From NCBI RefSeq assembly GCF_001484045.1, contig NZ_CP013128.1, positions 228,283-292,282 on the forward strand: DNA of 64,000 nt, written 5' to 3'. The position numbers were made by a program, and so were the translations under genes. Below the pieces are notes generated by a model. That model was given only the letters and a program-made list of their open reading frames with translations. It did not search any database and was not told the origin of the DNA. Shown in pieces: positions 1 to 12,070 of this stretch. This DNA is from Mycoplasma sp. (ex Biomphalaria glabrata). GTDB lineage: Bacteria > Bacillota_I > Bacilli_A > Mycoplasmatales > GCF-1484045. Within the stretch, counting starts at the first letter, position 1, and each line of letters opens with the position of its first letter.

Positions 1-1038
1 TTTTGATATTATGTTGCTCTTAGTATTATTTGCTAAATGAATCATTCTAGCGCCTGTGTCTTGAATTATTGTATTTTTTTTAGCGATTGCGATAGATAAT
101 GTGTAACCTTTTGCATATTCGCCAGCTAAAATACATGAGGGATATTTCATATTTATGTGAGCACCGATGTTTCCATCTATTCACTCCATCAATCCATTTT
201 CGTAAACAAATGCACGCTTTGTCACTAAATTGATAACATTGTCACTTCAATTTTGAATTGTTGTATAACGAACTTTTGCATTTTTATGAACAATAATTTC
301 AACAACAGCTGCGTGCAACAAATCATTTTGATACGTTGGCGCTGTGCAACCTTCAATATAGTGAAGTTCTGAATTTTCATCAGCAATTATTAATGTCCTT
401 TCGAATTGACCCATGTTTTTGGCATTAATACGGAAATATGATTGCAATGGTTTCGATAATTTTACATTTTTTGGAATATAAATAAACGATCCTCCACTTC
501 AAAATGCAGTATTTAGTGCAGAATACTTATTATCGCCACTTGGAACAATTGATGCAAAATGTTGTTTAAATAAATCGGGGTAATTTTTTAAAGCCGAATC
601 TGTGTCTGTAAATATTACTCCTAATTCTTCAAGTTCCTTTTCTAATTTATGATAAACTACTTCACTTTCATATTGTGTAGACACTCCGGCTAAAAATTCT
701 TTTTCCGCATCTATTATTCCAACTCTATTAAAAGTTTCCTTAATTACTTTTGGAATTTTTTTTCAATCATTTTCTGGTTTTTGTGTCGACTTAATGTAAT
801 AAGTATAATTATCAAAATTAATATACTTTTTTAAATTTGGTCCCCATTTTGGATTATCGATTTTTTTAAATTCATCAAATGATTTTAATCTCAAAGTAGT
901 CATTCAACTTGGTTCATTTTTTAAAAGAGATATTTCTTTTACTAAATCTCTAGAAATGCCTTTTTTAACTTCTATAAAAGATTTAACATTATCAGAAAAA
1001 CCATATTTATATTCATTATTAATTGCTTTTTTACTCAT
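1..1038 (-). CDS. sufB: SufB, Fe-S cluster scaffold subunit (3' end outside window)
   Basis: SufB is the scaffold of the SufBCD complex, on which iron-sulfur clusters are built in the cytosol. Seen here: 346 codons from an ATG at 1038; the family is about 465 residues, so the C-terminal quarter lies beyond the left edge. The N-terminal stretch ([15 protein letters not shown]), the conserved block [15 protein letters not shown] and EGCTAP are typical of SufB. The start overlaps the sufU stop by 8 bases, indicating translational coupling at the end of a sufC-sufD-sufS-sufU-sufB operon. Several Trp codons are TGA. No frameshift is visible in the part present. Confidence 0.93.
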
Positions 1039-1447
1039 TAATCATTTCCTTAATTAAATTAATTCCTAAAGTTGCACAATTAACACGGCTAGGTTGACGA
1101 TTAACATTTTTAAAAGCTATTAATTCGTTTAGTTCATCTTCATTAAATTCTTTACCTTTAATCATATTTAAATAATTTTCAATAATTTTATTCGCTTCAA
1201 GAACTGTTTTGCCTTTAATTTCTTGAATCATTATGTCTGTTGAAGATGTACATATCGCACATGCAATTCCAATAAAACCAATTTTCTTTATAGTATTATT
1301 TTCTAAAACTAACCCTATCGTAATGTCGTCTATACATGTTGGTGAATTATATCTTTTAATTTTTCAAGATGAATCAATACTTTTAAATTGTGGGTTATTA
1401 TAATGATCCATTATTATTTGACGTAGCATTGTTTCATTTAAATTCAT
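1031..1447 (-). CDS. sufU: SufU, zinc-dependent sulfurtransferase
   Basis: SufU accepts sulfur from the cysteine desulfurase SufS and passes it to the SufBCD scaffold in Gram-positive type SUF systems. The 138-residue protein has the IscU-like fold signatures: SPTCIDD (Cys38 and Asp40), GIACAIC (Cys63) and VNCATL (Cys124). These match the Cys/Asp/Cys/Cys zinc ligands known for SufU of Bacillus. The length fits the family (about 140-150). It starts 15 bases after sufS and overlaps sufB. The insertion that separates SufU from IscU appears to be present, but this was not checked by alignment. Confidence 0.92.
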
Positions 1448-1462
1448 GTTAAATTCCTTTTC

Positions 1463-2695
1463 TTAAAAAAATGCATCTAGGCAATCTCCTAAATTTTTTA
1501 ATGCATTAATAAATGTATCTATTTCTTTTTTAGTGTTATAAATGCTTAATGATAAACGAATTGTTGATTTGGGAATTAGTTTATCTCCTAACAATTTTAC
1601 ACAATGTTGCCCTGCTCGAACGCAAATATTTTTTGTTCCTAATTGCATTGCCACATCTTCTGCAAATAATTTTTCAACCTCAAAAATAATAATTGGAAGA
1701 TCTGCTTTTGGATTATAAACCATAACGTTAGGCATATTTTGCAGTTTCCTTAAACAATAATGATGTAGTTCCATTTCGTATGCATTAATAGATTTTAAAT
1801 TTAGAGATTCAAAAAATTGTACACATGCATGAAATCCAAATATACCACTTAAGTTAATGGTTCCAATTTCAAATTTTGAAGGAGATTCATCTTTCAATGT
1901 GTAATAACCACTCTCTTCAATAATATGATTATTACCTCCCCCCAACAATAAAGGTTCGGTATTAATTTGAATATTTCTAGTCATGTATAGAGCACCTATA
2001 CCGGTTGGTCCGAATAGCTTGTGCGCAGAAAAAGATAAGAAATCACATTTAATTTTTTTTACATCTATTTTACAATGTGCAATTGACTGTGTTGCATCAA
2101 TTGAATAGTAAATTTTTTGAGTTAATTGAGAAATGTTATATCCAATATTTTCAACATCATTAATATAGCCTAAAACATTTGAGGCATGAATCAACGAAAT
2201 TCATTTAGTTTTTGGTGATATCAATTTTTGAACATCATCTCATTTAATATTAATTAAATTTTCTGGAAGATATTTAACTATACATCCTAACTCTTTTGCT
2301 ACTCTAAAAATTGGCAAAATAGAACTTGAATGTTCAAGCATAGAGGTAATTATTTCATCACCGGGTTTTAAAAAAGTTCTCATTGAATGAGCTATTTGAT
2401 TTAGGCCAAACGATGAATTAGGTGTAAAAATGATTTCATTGTCACTATTTGCATTAATCAATTTCGCAATTGCTTGCTTTGTTTCAGTGTATTTAATATC
2501 AACCTCTTGTGCGTTTTTATAGACACCTCGATGAAAATTTGCTGACACAAAAGTATCATAGTGAGAAATTGCCTCAATTACTTTGGTTGGTTTTAAAGTA
2601 GTGCTACTATTGTCAAAAAAAATTAAATCCTTATTTTTCTTAAAAATTGGAAATTGTTTTTTAATTGCGCCGATGTTACTTGAAATATTCTTCAT
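1463..2695 (-). CDS. sufS: SufS, cysteine desulfurase
   Basis: PLP-dependent group II cysteine desulfurase that removes sulfur from L-cysteine and hands it to SufU. The 410-residue protein has the PLP-binding lysine in SFSAHKLFGP (near residue 226), the HASNVLG block, and the catalytic cysteine in RAGQHC (near residue 365). The N-terminal FFDNSSTTLKP and FHRGVY motifs are canonical. Two Trp codons around 2195-2240 are TGA. The start at 2695 overlaps the sufD stop by 20 bases. Length and motifs look complete and functional. Confidence 0.95.
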
Positions 2696-3455
2696 ACTTT
2701 TTAATTATATATTTATTAATATTCAAGGTAAAAATGTTATTAAACATACTAAAAATTAATATTTTTTCTGCTTTTAATTTTTCAATGCCCTTGCTTCTCA
2801 AATAAAAAACATGATCTTGGTTAATATTTCCTATAAAACATGAATGACTAGCCTTTACTTTGTTATCTGTAGCTTCAATGATTGGTATCCCACTACATTT
2901 AGTCTTCGGACTAGTTTGTAAGAATAATATATTTTGATCAACTTCGCAATTACTCATTTTCGGAGCTAATTTATTATTAATAACTACATTATTAACACTA
3001 TTTTCTTGTGCAAGAAAAAAAGATTTTACAAAAGATTTTGAATTTGTGCACTTATGATTTATTATCGCTTCAACGTCTTTAATGTTATTTTTTTTAGATA
3101 TTCCCAAAAAATCTAAATTATAATTAATTTGGTTTAATAGCGAGATGTTGCATTTAACTTTCTGATTAGAATCACTTGCTAATATTACTTGATCGTGGAT
3201 ATATGTTTGTTGAATAAATTTATTATCAATAATAAAATTATTGTTGCTTATATCAAAAATTCTTTCTAATTTAATCACGTTTGGAAAAATATTTCACTTA
3301 ATTTTTGGTAAATTACCTATTAATCAAATAGAAACATCGCTTCCTGCAACATTAATTGTCAGGTTCGGTATAGTTTCGTTGAAATCAATCTGATAAATAC
3401 CCGACTTATCAATATTAATTTCATTTGTTAATTTAATTTTTAAAAGGTTTTGCAT
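2676..3455 (-). CDS. sufD: SufD, short form
   Basis: By position between sufC and sufS this is SufD, the partner of SufB in the SufBC2D scaffold. The sequence supports a beta-helix protein with the SufB/SufD-like segment around KASHSCFIGNINQDHVFYLRSKGI followed by a short C-terminal helix. At 259 residues it is much shorter than usual SufD (about 420-440); the missing part is N-terminal. sufC ends inside the first codons (23-base overlap), so there is no room for a longer gene, and I found no frameshift that would restore one. Function as a trimmed SufD is inference from synteny and the C-terminal motif. Confidence 0.8.
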
Positions 3456-4218
3456 TTAAACATTGCTCCAAATAAATTCGATTTTTCTTAGTTAGATATT
3501 TGTTAAAACCATTATTGTGGATTTCTGTGATTAAATCACTTTTCCCGGTTTTAACAATTTGTCCATCAACTAAAATATGAACATAATCGACATTTAAATT
3601 AAGCAAAAATTTATCGTAATGACTGATTAAGATAAATGACTTATTAAGATTATCTGTTTGGATCATGTTACAAATAAAATTTATTGAATCAATATCTAGA
3701 CCAGAATCAATTTCATCAAGCATAGATAATTGTGGATTAATTAGTAACATTTGCATAATTTCAAAACGTTTTTTTTCTCCACCAGAAAAATTAACATTTA
3801 AATATCTCTCTTTAAAATCAGATGGCATGTCTAATAAATCTATTTTGCTTTCAATTAATTTATAAAATTTTATAGTTGATAATTTTTCTTCGCTATGGGA
3901 ATTAACTAATAATCTTAAGTAATCTAATGTTTGAACTCCAGGTATAGCGATAGGATTTTGTCAGGCTAAAAATATACCTAATTTTGAACGATCTTCTGGT
4001 TTTAAATCTGTAATATCCTTATTTTTCCAAATTATTTGACCCGAAATAATCTGATACTTAGGATTTCCCATAATGACTTGAAGCAATGTAGATTTGCCTT
4101 GTCCGTTTGGCCCTAAAATTGCATGTTTTTCACCAATTTTAATAACTAAATTTATATTTGATAGTATTGGTTTATTGTCTGCATTCACACTTAAATTTTT
4201 TATTTCTAGTAAATTCAT
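3433..4218 (-). CDS. sufC: SufC, ATPase of the SUF complex
   Basis: ABC-type soluble ATPase that powers cluster assembly on SufBD. The 261-residue protein has Walker A GPNGQGKST, the Q-loop FLAWQNP, the signature NFSGGEKKR, Walker B LSMLDEIDSGLD and the switch His in ILISHYDK. FSGGE plus DEIDSGLD is diagnostic of SufC compared with transporter ATPases. The ATG at 4218 is preceded by a GGAG ribosome site about 8 bases upstream; an in-frame upstream MCMEILI extension lacks one. It is the first gene of the suf operon, behind a promoter-like region. Confidence 0.95.
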
Positions 4219-4276
4219 TATCAAAATCTCCATGCACAATATTATTAATATGATTATTGTAGCATTCTAACTAAAA

Positions 4277-4305
4277 ATTATATACAAATGCCGTAAAATT
4301 GCGAA
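4277..4305 (-). promoter_or_regulatory. Putative promoter of the suf operon
   Basis: On the minus strand a perfect TATAAT (4277-4282) lies 17 bases downstream of TTCGCA (4300-4305), which matches the -35 consensus in four of six positions. It sits about 60 bases upstream of sufC in the divergent gap with the HIT gene. Read from sequence only. Confidence 0.5.
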
Positions 4306-4333
4306 TTAAAACTAAATTTATTAACATAAAAGT

Positions 4334-4759
4334 ATGAGTAATAACTATAATCCTAATTGCCCCTTCTGTAAAATAATAAAAAAAGAATGAAAATCTTATA
4401 TTGTTTATGAAACTAGTAATGTTCTAGCAATTTTAGACATTCACCCAATCACAATAGGACACACACTTATAATGCCAAAGCATCACCATCAAGATTTTTT
4501 GCAAACACCAATTGAAATTTTAAAGGAAGTAGATGAAGTCGCTAAAGAAGTGATGCAATTAATGAAGAAAAAACTAAATGTGAATAATTTTAATGTTGCG
4601 ACAAATATTGGAAAATTAGCTTGCCAAGAGGTAATGCATTACCATTTACACATTATCCCAAGATATGAACAAAAAAAAGAAACAAATCCTAAAAATACAA
4701 GACTAAAAATTACTGATCATGATCTTGAATATCTTTGTAAACAATTTCAAGTTCTTTAA
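4334..4759 (+). CDS. HIT-family nucleotide hydrolase/transferase
   Basis: HIT proteins hydrolyse nucleoside phosphoramidates or dinucleotides in the cytosol. The 141-residue protein has the N-terminal NCPFCKI zinc-type pair, LDIHPITIGHTLIMPK, and the histidine triad HYHLHIIPR near residue 115. The Trp at residue 19 is a TGA codon, so table 4 is needed for the full gene. It starts 115 bases from sufC in a divergent arrangement. The 3' end overlaps the opposing membrane-protein gene by 50 bases as read. The Hint subfamily is likely; the substrate cannot be told. Confidence 0.92.
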
Positions 4760-6020
4760 AAAATTCCTCAAAATCATTATGTCTTTGGTCTCGACGAATT
4801 TTATTTACATCTAAAATTAAATCCATAAATTCATCGACAAAAAATAATTGTTCATTTTTCTTTTTTGTTTTCATAATTTTAATAAAAATTACAAATAATA
4901 ATCCTCACGCAATAACAGAAAAAGTAATAGCTATACGAATAAATAATAATGTTGATGTTGTAATACTTGCAATATCATTTTTATTCATTCATGGAGCTGA
5001 TGTAAATAATAATAAATTATTCATTAAATAATTGAATGATAGGTCTAAAGTTCCACTCCCGCCAGGAATAGGAACAAACACATTAGCTAGTTCCACCATA
5101 ATTGAAATAATTATCGTTTCAAAAATGTTCATACCTGGAAAATCACTACTTGAAATTTTGTCAATACCAACAACAGCAAAATAAGCCAATGAACCTTGAT
5201 AAACAAAAAACATTAGTATCATTATGAAACTAATAAATAGAACAGGTGGCATTTTAAAAAATCTTTTAAAATCATGAGCTAAAATTTCAAATGTATTGTT
5301 CATTTTTATTTCATTTACTCTTGCTAAATCACGATTTTTTAATATTTTTGTTGTAAATCAATGAACAATTTTCATGATGCGCTTTTGAAAACTACCACTA
5401 ACAGTTACAGATAACAATGTTAGTCCCCAAGTAACCTGTAAAAATATTCCAATAGCAATAAATATTATCACTATAACTCCAAAACCGATATTCGAATTAA
5501 TAGCTTTTGTGTCATGCTGATGAATTTGAAACAAACTTTCAGCAAAAGACGGATTTGCTAATAAATAAAATCCTCCAAAAGCGATAATTATTAAACTCAC
5601 AACTTGATTCATAATATTAACAAAAATTATTCCAGGCAATACTTGTGAGGAAGTAAAACCATTTCTACGCAATATATAAATTTTCATTGCGTCGCCACCT
5701 AACCCAAAAGGGGTGACAACTCCTAAAAAATTAGATAAAGAGAAAACTACAATAGTTTTTCATAACGGAATGCTTATATTATATTTATGGAAAATATATT
5801 TTTGGAGTGTTCCAAAAATTATTCCCTTCAAAAATGGATACATTAAAATTAATAAAATCGCTCATCATTCTGTGTGACGAAAAAAATTCAATATTTTATC
5901 TGGATCTTGAAGAATAAAACCAAACAATGTTCCAAATAAAATCCCTAATGAAAGGATCCCCATCACCATATATAAATATAACTTTGTACGACTTTTTGGT
6001 TTTCTAGCTGTTATTGGCAT
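4710..6020 (-). CDS. UPF0104 / flippase-like integral membrane protein
   Basis: A 436-residue protein with about eight hydrophobic segments and the motif FGLGGDAMKIYILRRNGF, typical of the lysylphosphatidylglycerol synthase transmembrane domain family (UPF0104, YbhN-like). Members act in lipid handling or flipping; the substrate is unknown here and the soluble aminoacyl-transferase half of MprF is absent. The ATG at 6020 follows the phosphohexomutase by 9 bases. The charged C-terminal tail overlaps the convergent HIT gene by 50 bases. In the tail, GAA TTT TTT AAA at an A6 run (4758-4763) would become a stop (TTT TTT TAA) if the run had one more base, so the last 14 residues may be artefactual. 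Confidence 0.82.
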
Positions 6021-6029
6021 AAAGTAAAA

Positions 6030-7679
6030 CTATCTAATTATATTTTTAATACTTTCTTCAATTTTGTTAATTTTATCTTTAGCAGCAATCACACTAACAT
6101 CTCTTATCGTTATATAAAATTTTAATTTCGGTTCAGTACCTGACTTGCGAATAGCAACTCATGAGTTATTATCCTTACTTAAAAAAATTTTTATTGTTGG
6201 AGATGAGTCAAATTTATTTGTAATAATTTTCTTATCTACAACATCCAATTGACCAATTGAAGAAATATTATTTCTTAAAAAATTTGTAAAAATATATTCA
6301 ATTTTTTGTAAATTATCACTTTCTAAATAAATTGTTTTGTATTGATAAAATCCAAAATTTGAATATATTTCCATCAAAACATCATCCAAATTTTGCCCTT
6401 GATTTAAATAAAAATTCATCATGTCACAAAAAACTAAAGAGGTTTGAATTGAATCTTTTTCCCTTAATCCATCAAAAGTTAAATAACCAATTGCTTCCTC
6501 AAATGCAAAAATAAATTTTTTATTATGAATATTTCTTTCGATTTCATTACCAATTCATTTAAAACCAGTTGAAGTTTTTATTTCACTGTAGTTATATGAA
6601 CGAGCAATTTCTCCAGGTAAATCACCTGAAACCATCGTTGAAACGATGAATCCTTCGTGACGTAATTTGTAGACTTTTTTCATTTGCATGCACAAATAAT
6701 TAGTCAATAAGGTTGCCACTTCGTTTCCGTGTAATATTACAAACTTGTCCTGCCTATTTTTATATGCAATTCCAACTCGATCACCATCAGGATCTGCAAT
6801 TAATATTAAATTTATGTACTTATCTTTTTTAGCAAAAGTTATTAATTCATTAAAAGATTCAACATCTTCTGGATTAATGGCATGAACTCCCTTAAATTCT
6901 GGATTTGGAGTTGCTGTTTTTGGAAATATGGTCATTTCAAAACCTAATTCGTTAAATAAATTAGGGATAATTTCATATGTTGTTCCACACTGCGGTGAAA
7001 ATAGAATTTTCATTCTTTTAGGTAAATTGTAATTAAAAATGTTTTGCTTAATGGTTTCTACAAAACCCAATTCAATTTTTTCTGGTAATTCACATATCAA
7101 TGGTAAATATCCATTACATTTCATATTAAAAACTTGCTCTTGAAAATCTGGTAAAAATTTCTGAATTTTTTGAGTGTCTTCTGGTAATAATTGACAACCA
7201 AATTCATTATAAACTTTACAACCGTTATATTCTTTAGGATTATGACTAGCTGTAAAATTCATTCCTCCAGCTGCTTTTAAAATGCGAATGCAATACGATA
7301 AGAAAGGTGTAGTCTTTAATTCGTTCTTATGCGCTAGGTAAACTAGAACATTGGAATCACTCAATATTTTTGCAGCTTCTATAGCGAAATCATAGCTATT
7401 AGCACGATTATCGTGGAAAATAACTACACCTTTCTTCTTAATTGTGTATAGTGGTCATTTTTGCTTTAAAAATTCTAAATAAGCTAAAGCGATTTGCCTA
7501 ACTGTATACTTATTGAGTAAACTAGGTCCTGGTCCCATTTTTGCGCGAACCCCGGCCGTTCCGAATGTAAGAGGGCTCCCAAAAGCCTTTTGTTTTTCTG
7601 AATCACTCATTTGACTAATTTCTTTTATAGTTTTTTCGTCGCTTTTTTCTATTCAAAAATCAAAAACTCTTGTATCCAT
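6030..7679 (-). CDS. Phosphoglucomutase/phosphomannomutase
   Basis: Alpha-D-phosphohexomutase that interconverts hexose 1- and 6-phosphates, needed to make nucleotide sugars for glycolipids. The 549-residue protein has an N-terminal FGTAGVR segment, the phosphoserine loop TASHNPKEYNG, the metal loop DPDGDRVG and the C-terminal phosphate-binding RKSGTEPKLKFY, in that order. The length fits the PgcA/ManB type of Gram-positive bacteria. It lies 19 bases after metK and 9 before the flippase-like gene, so the three are probably co-transcribed. A link to glycolipid export is only inference from this pairing. Confidence 0.93.
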
Positions 7680-7698
7680 AATATTCACTTATATTATT

Positions 7699-8850
7699 TT
7701 AACTAATTATTTTTCTTTTAATTTCTTCAACCTTATTTAATTGCTCTCAACTAAAATTATGTTCTTCCTGACCAAAATGCCCATACGCTGCTGTGTTAAA
7801 ATACTTTGTTTTTCGTAAATTTAAAGTTTCTATAATTTTACGAGGTTGTAAATTAAATACTTCACGAATTACTTTAATTATTTGATCATCAGAATATTTT
7901 GAAGTACCAAAAGTATTAACACATATTGAGACTGGATCGCTATAGCCAATTACATAACCAATTTGAATTTCGCACTCATCAGCAATTCCTGCTGCGACTA
8001 AATTTTTGGCAATATATCTTGCAGCATACGCTGCACTTCTATCAACTTTTGTTGGGTCTTTTCCTGAAAATGCTCCACCCCCATGACGACTTCAACCACC
8101 GTATGTATCAACAATTATTTTTCTTCCTGTCAAACCAGTATCAGCCACAGGACCACCAATATTAAACGGATTCAAATAGATTTTATCTAAATTAGGTAAT
8201 GTCATATTGTGACATTCTAGAACTGGTTTGATTATACTTTCGATAATAAATTTTTTTGCTTGAGGTAAATCAATATTTTTTGCACATTGAAATGACAATA
8301 CAATGGAATCTACTTTAGCATCTTTTTGATTGTTATAAAATTGAATAGTCACCTGCGATTTCATATCCGGATAGGCATCAACAAATTTTCCATTCTTTCT
8401 TAATTTACTGGCCAAATTGACAATTTCATGAGCTATAGTAATTGGTAAAGGCATGTAATTATGCGTACGATTTGTTGCAAAACCAAACATAATTCCTTGA
8501 TCCCCTGCGCCAATATCTTGTTCATCTAACGAATTAGTAACTACATCATCAATTTCTGAAGATTGTTTATTAATAATAACTTCAATTGGAAATGTTTTGT
8601 AATCTAAATATTTATCATTTGAGTCATATCCAATATTCTTTAATACGCTACGCGCTAATTTTTCCACATCTGTTTTGTATGTAGATTTTATTTCCCCTGA
8701 AATAATTAATTTTTTAGCAGTAATGAAACATTCACATCCAACGTGAGCATTTGGGTCATTACTTAAAAATTCATCTAGTACCGCATCACTAATAAGATCA
8801 CAAATCTTATCTGGATGCCCTTCACTAACCGATTCTGATGTAAAATACAT
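7699..8850 (-). CDS. metK: S-adenosylmethionine synthetase
   Basis: Makes S-adenosylmethionine from methionine and ATP. The 383-residue protein shows [16 protein letters not shown] at the N-terminus, [12 protein letters not shown] in the middle and [20 protein letters not shown], all MetK signatures. The ATG at 8850 gives the canonical N-terminus; GAGGAG lies only two bases before it, and a TTG 21 bases upstream is an alternative start. The 66-base gap to the upstream permease shows no SAM riboswitch. The length is normal (about 380-400). Confidence 0.96.
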
Positions 8851-8916
8851 ATCTCCTCTTTCTATAATCAAATCTTACACTGGCAATTCTTTTCCGTCAA
8901 TTATCAATAATAATAT

Positions 8917-10494
8917 TTATTCGCATTGAGGTTTTGCAATATCATTTTTAATTTGTTTAGCTAATGGATGTAAATCGCCTTCAGGAAAATATTGATATAA
9001 TTTCAAATCTGGATTTTCGCGAACATAATCTACAAAACTGGTTGGAAATTTTTCATTTGAAAAATACTTATTACTAATAAAATTCAAAATAAAACCAATC
9101 ATTAATAACGGAATAAAGAAAATATACGGCAATCATGCCACCACAATATCTTCAATTTTTGTACTATTAATTGTTATCACAACAACAGGATAGACTAACG
9201 AAAACGCTAAAAAAGCAATACCAATTGTTGCGTAAACAACTATTATTAGTTCAATTTTGGACAATTCAATAGACTTATTTTTATATTCTTTTAGAATAGC
9301 TAATGTTGATGTCATGTACATCATAATAAAAGTTAATGACGCTGCATTTAGAGATGATTCTAATCTTTCAGCATAAGAATTATTTAATAAGGAAATGATT
9401 ACAAAAAATGCAATAAAAACAAAGCATATAATTGAATCTAACCACACACAACGTGAAAATTGGGAATGTTTATTAACTTTTGCAAAATAACGTGGGAAAA
9501 CGCCATCGATAGTTAAAACAAGCAAATTACGAGTTTGCACTCAAGCTGCTTGTATTCTAAGAGTTGCTTTATTGGCAATCTGTGAAGGAATTGCAATCCA
9601 TAAAAAAATGGTTCCAATAGTTGCAAATGTCCCTACACCAAACGTTGCAATTAATGAATTAATAGGATTTGGGTCAATAGCATCTGTCGGATTTAAAGAA
9701 TTCTTTCCAGAAGGCCCTAACGCATTAAGCATAAATATAAAAAACAACACATATATAATAAAACCTATAATAACAGTTGTCATAATAGCTCATGGAACAA
9801 TTTTCTTTGGGTTCTCTACTTCTGCGTTAATAACGGAAATTCCTTCAATTCCGCCAAAACAAAAGAAAATTAATGAAGTTGCTGAGCAAATATTTAAAAA
9901 CGATAATCCTTTAAGGTGAGGTGGATTTACTAAACGATTACAAACGCCTTCAATATTGTGAAGTGAATAAAAAAAATAAATGGTAGCAAAAATTAAAACA
10001 CCCAAAATTACTAATCATTTTAACGAAGATAAAATGAAAACTAATCATTTTGATGAATTAAAACCATGATTCATGATTCATATGATAAGAAAAAATAATA
10101 ATGCTGCACCTAATATTATTAATCACTTAAAATTGTTATATATCTCAGTTCCTTGAAACGTTCAAACAATTCCGGCTATTGAAACAACAGCTAATATTGG
10201 TGATTGTATATAAGAAGATCACACATTTAGCAAACCTACTTTTTTTCCAAAAGCTCTTCGTGTAACAATATAACCGCCAGAGTATGAATTTGGATAATTA
10301 CGAACAATGACTGCATAAGATATTCCAACCGAATAAGCAATTGTTGATACCAAAAACAATGCTAATATAAATCACAAACCTAAGAAACTATAAAGTTGCC
10401 CAATCGTCATCACAAAACCTATTCCGATAATGTAATTTATTCCAAAAAATAACGCTGTAAAGCGTGACATTTTTTTAGTTATTTTTTTCTCCAT
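8917..10494 (-). CDS. APC-family amino-acid permease, copy 1
   Basis: A 525-residue polytopic membrane protein with about 12 hydrophobic segments. The N-terminal GINYIIGIGFVMTIGQ and the mid-protein FCFGGIEGISVINAEVENPKK are amino acid-polyamine-organocation (APC) superfamily motifs. It is clearly paralogous to the next two genes upstream, sharing segment order and a cytosolic tail of the form FVDYVRENPDLKLYQYFP. The ATG at 10494 overlaps the upstream permease stop by 20 bases; a second in-frame ATG lies at 10470. Substrate not predictable; amino acid uptake or antiport is the family role. Confidence 0.88.
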
Positions 10495-12064
10495 TTAAGC
10501 GTTGCTTTCTTGTACTTTCAATTTCTATATACAACGGATGTTGTTCATAATTTGGAAAGTACTTATAAAATTCCAATTCTGGGTTTTCAATAATAAAATC
10601 AATTAATGACGTTGGAAAATGAGTATCTTTTTTGTTCATAATATATTTTCCTATCAAAAAGATAACAACACCGCACAAAACACCTAATACATAAAAAATG
10701 ACCGGAAATCATGCCATCACAATATCGCGAGCCGACGATTTTGTATCAAATGTATCTGAAATAATTGGATAAATAAAGGTAAATATTGCAATACACATTG
10801 ATGCAAATGCATAATAAACCCATAATTTTTCTTTTTTATTTAAATTAATTTCTTTATTGTAATTTTTTTTCATAATCGCTAGAACACTAATCATGTAAAT
10901 AAATAAATAACTTAGAACAATGGCTGATAAAACATTAGATAAGTCGTTGATTATTTCAGGGTTTGTAATACTCAACACAACAAAAAGAATAATAAAAATT
11001 CCAGAGATTATTGAGTCCAATCAAATACATCAATAAAATTGCCCGTGCTTATTAATCTTACCAAAGCGTTTTGGTAACATTCCCTCGATCGTTAATACCA
11101 ACATTACACGAGAATTAATTCAAGCGCTTTGAGTTCTTACTGTGCATTTATTTGCAATCTGGGAAGAAATAATAAAGTAAAGTAAAACTAATCATCCCCC
11201 AGTAGCTACTCCACCTAACATTGTAAATAGAATTGAGTTAATTGAATTTGGCGTTTCTGAAGAAGTTCCGGTTGGATATAATCCATCAGGACCATTCGGG
11301 CCTATAACATTTAACACCATAACAAAGTAAATTAAATATAGGAATGTTCCAGCTATCATTGTGTACAAAACAACTTTTGGTAATGTTTTTGTTGGATTAT
11401 CAATGTCGGCAGAAATTGAACTTGTCCCTTCGATTCCGACAAATGATAGAAACAATAGCATTATTGAAGTACACAAATTAGCAAATGAGAAATCAACATT
11501 ACCATTCACTATGTGCGACTTAATACGCGCGAAATCATGCAATGAATAAAGAAAATAAATTGTAGAAAAAGCAATTGCTCCTAAAATTACTAATCATTTT
11601 AATGATGAAAAAATGTAAAGTAAACGATTCGATGCTCTTAAACCATGGTTCATTACAAAAATAATTAAAATGAACAAGAAAGCAGCTAACAAAATAACAA
11701 CTCATAAATAGTGCTTATATAAATATGTTCCTTGAAATGCTCATATCATTCCAGCTATCGATGATATTGCAACAATTGGCGATTGTAAATATGTACTTCA
11801 TAAACTGATAAATGCAATAAAGCGATTAAAAGCACTACGCGCAACAACATAGGATGTTACATAGGAACTTGGGTATATTTTTGTTAAATAAACAAATGAT
11901 AAACCGATGGCATAAGACATTGTTGCAACGATTATTAGTGCTAGGATTAATCACAATCCAAGAAAATGATATATTTGTCCAATTGATATAAAGAAAGTAA
12001 ATCCAACAACAAAATTAAAACCAAAAAAAATTGCTGAACGTTGAGAATATTTTTTATGTTTCAT
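10475..12064 (-). CDS. APC-family amino-acid permease, copy 2
   Basis: A 529-residue, roughly 12-segment APC transporter. GFNFVVGFTFFISIGQ at the N-terminus and LSFVGIEGTSSISADIDNPTK match the helix 1 and helix 6 motifs of the family. The C-terminal tail LIDFIIENPELEFYKYFPN is shared with copy 1. It begins 6 bases after the stop of copy 3 and overlaps copy 1, so all three are one operon. Many Trp codons are TGA. Divergence between the copies suggests different substrates, which is inference. Confidence 0.88.
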
Positions 12065-12070
12065 TGATTA

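Noticed and set aside
8851-8916. Possible SAM riboswitch before metK
   Set aside because: Only 66 bases, no fitting stem arrangement.
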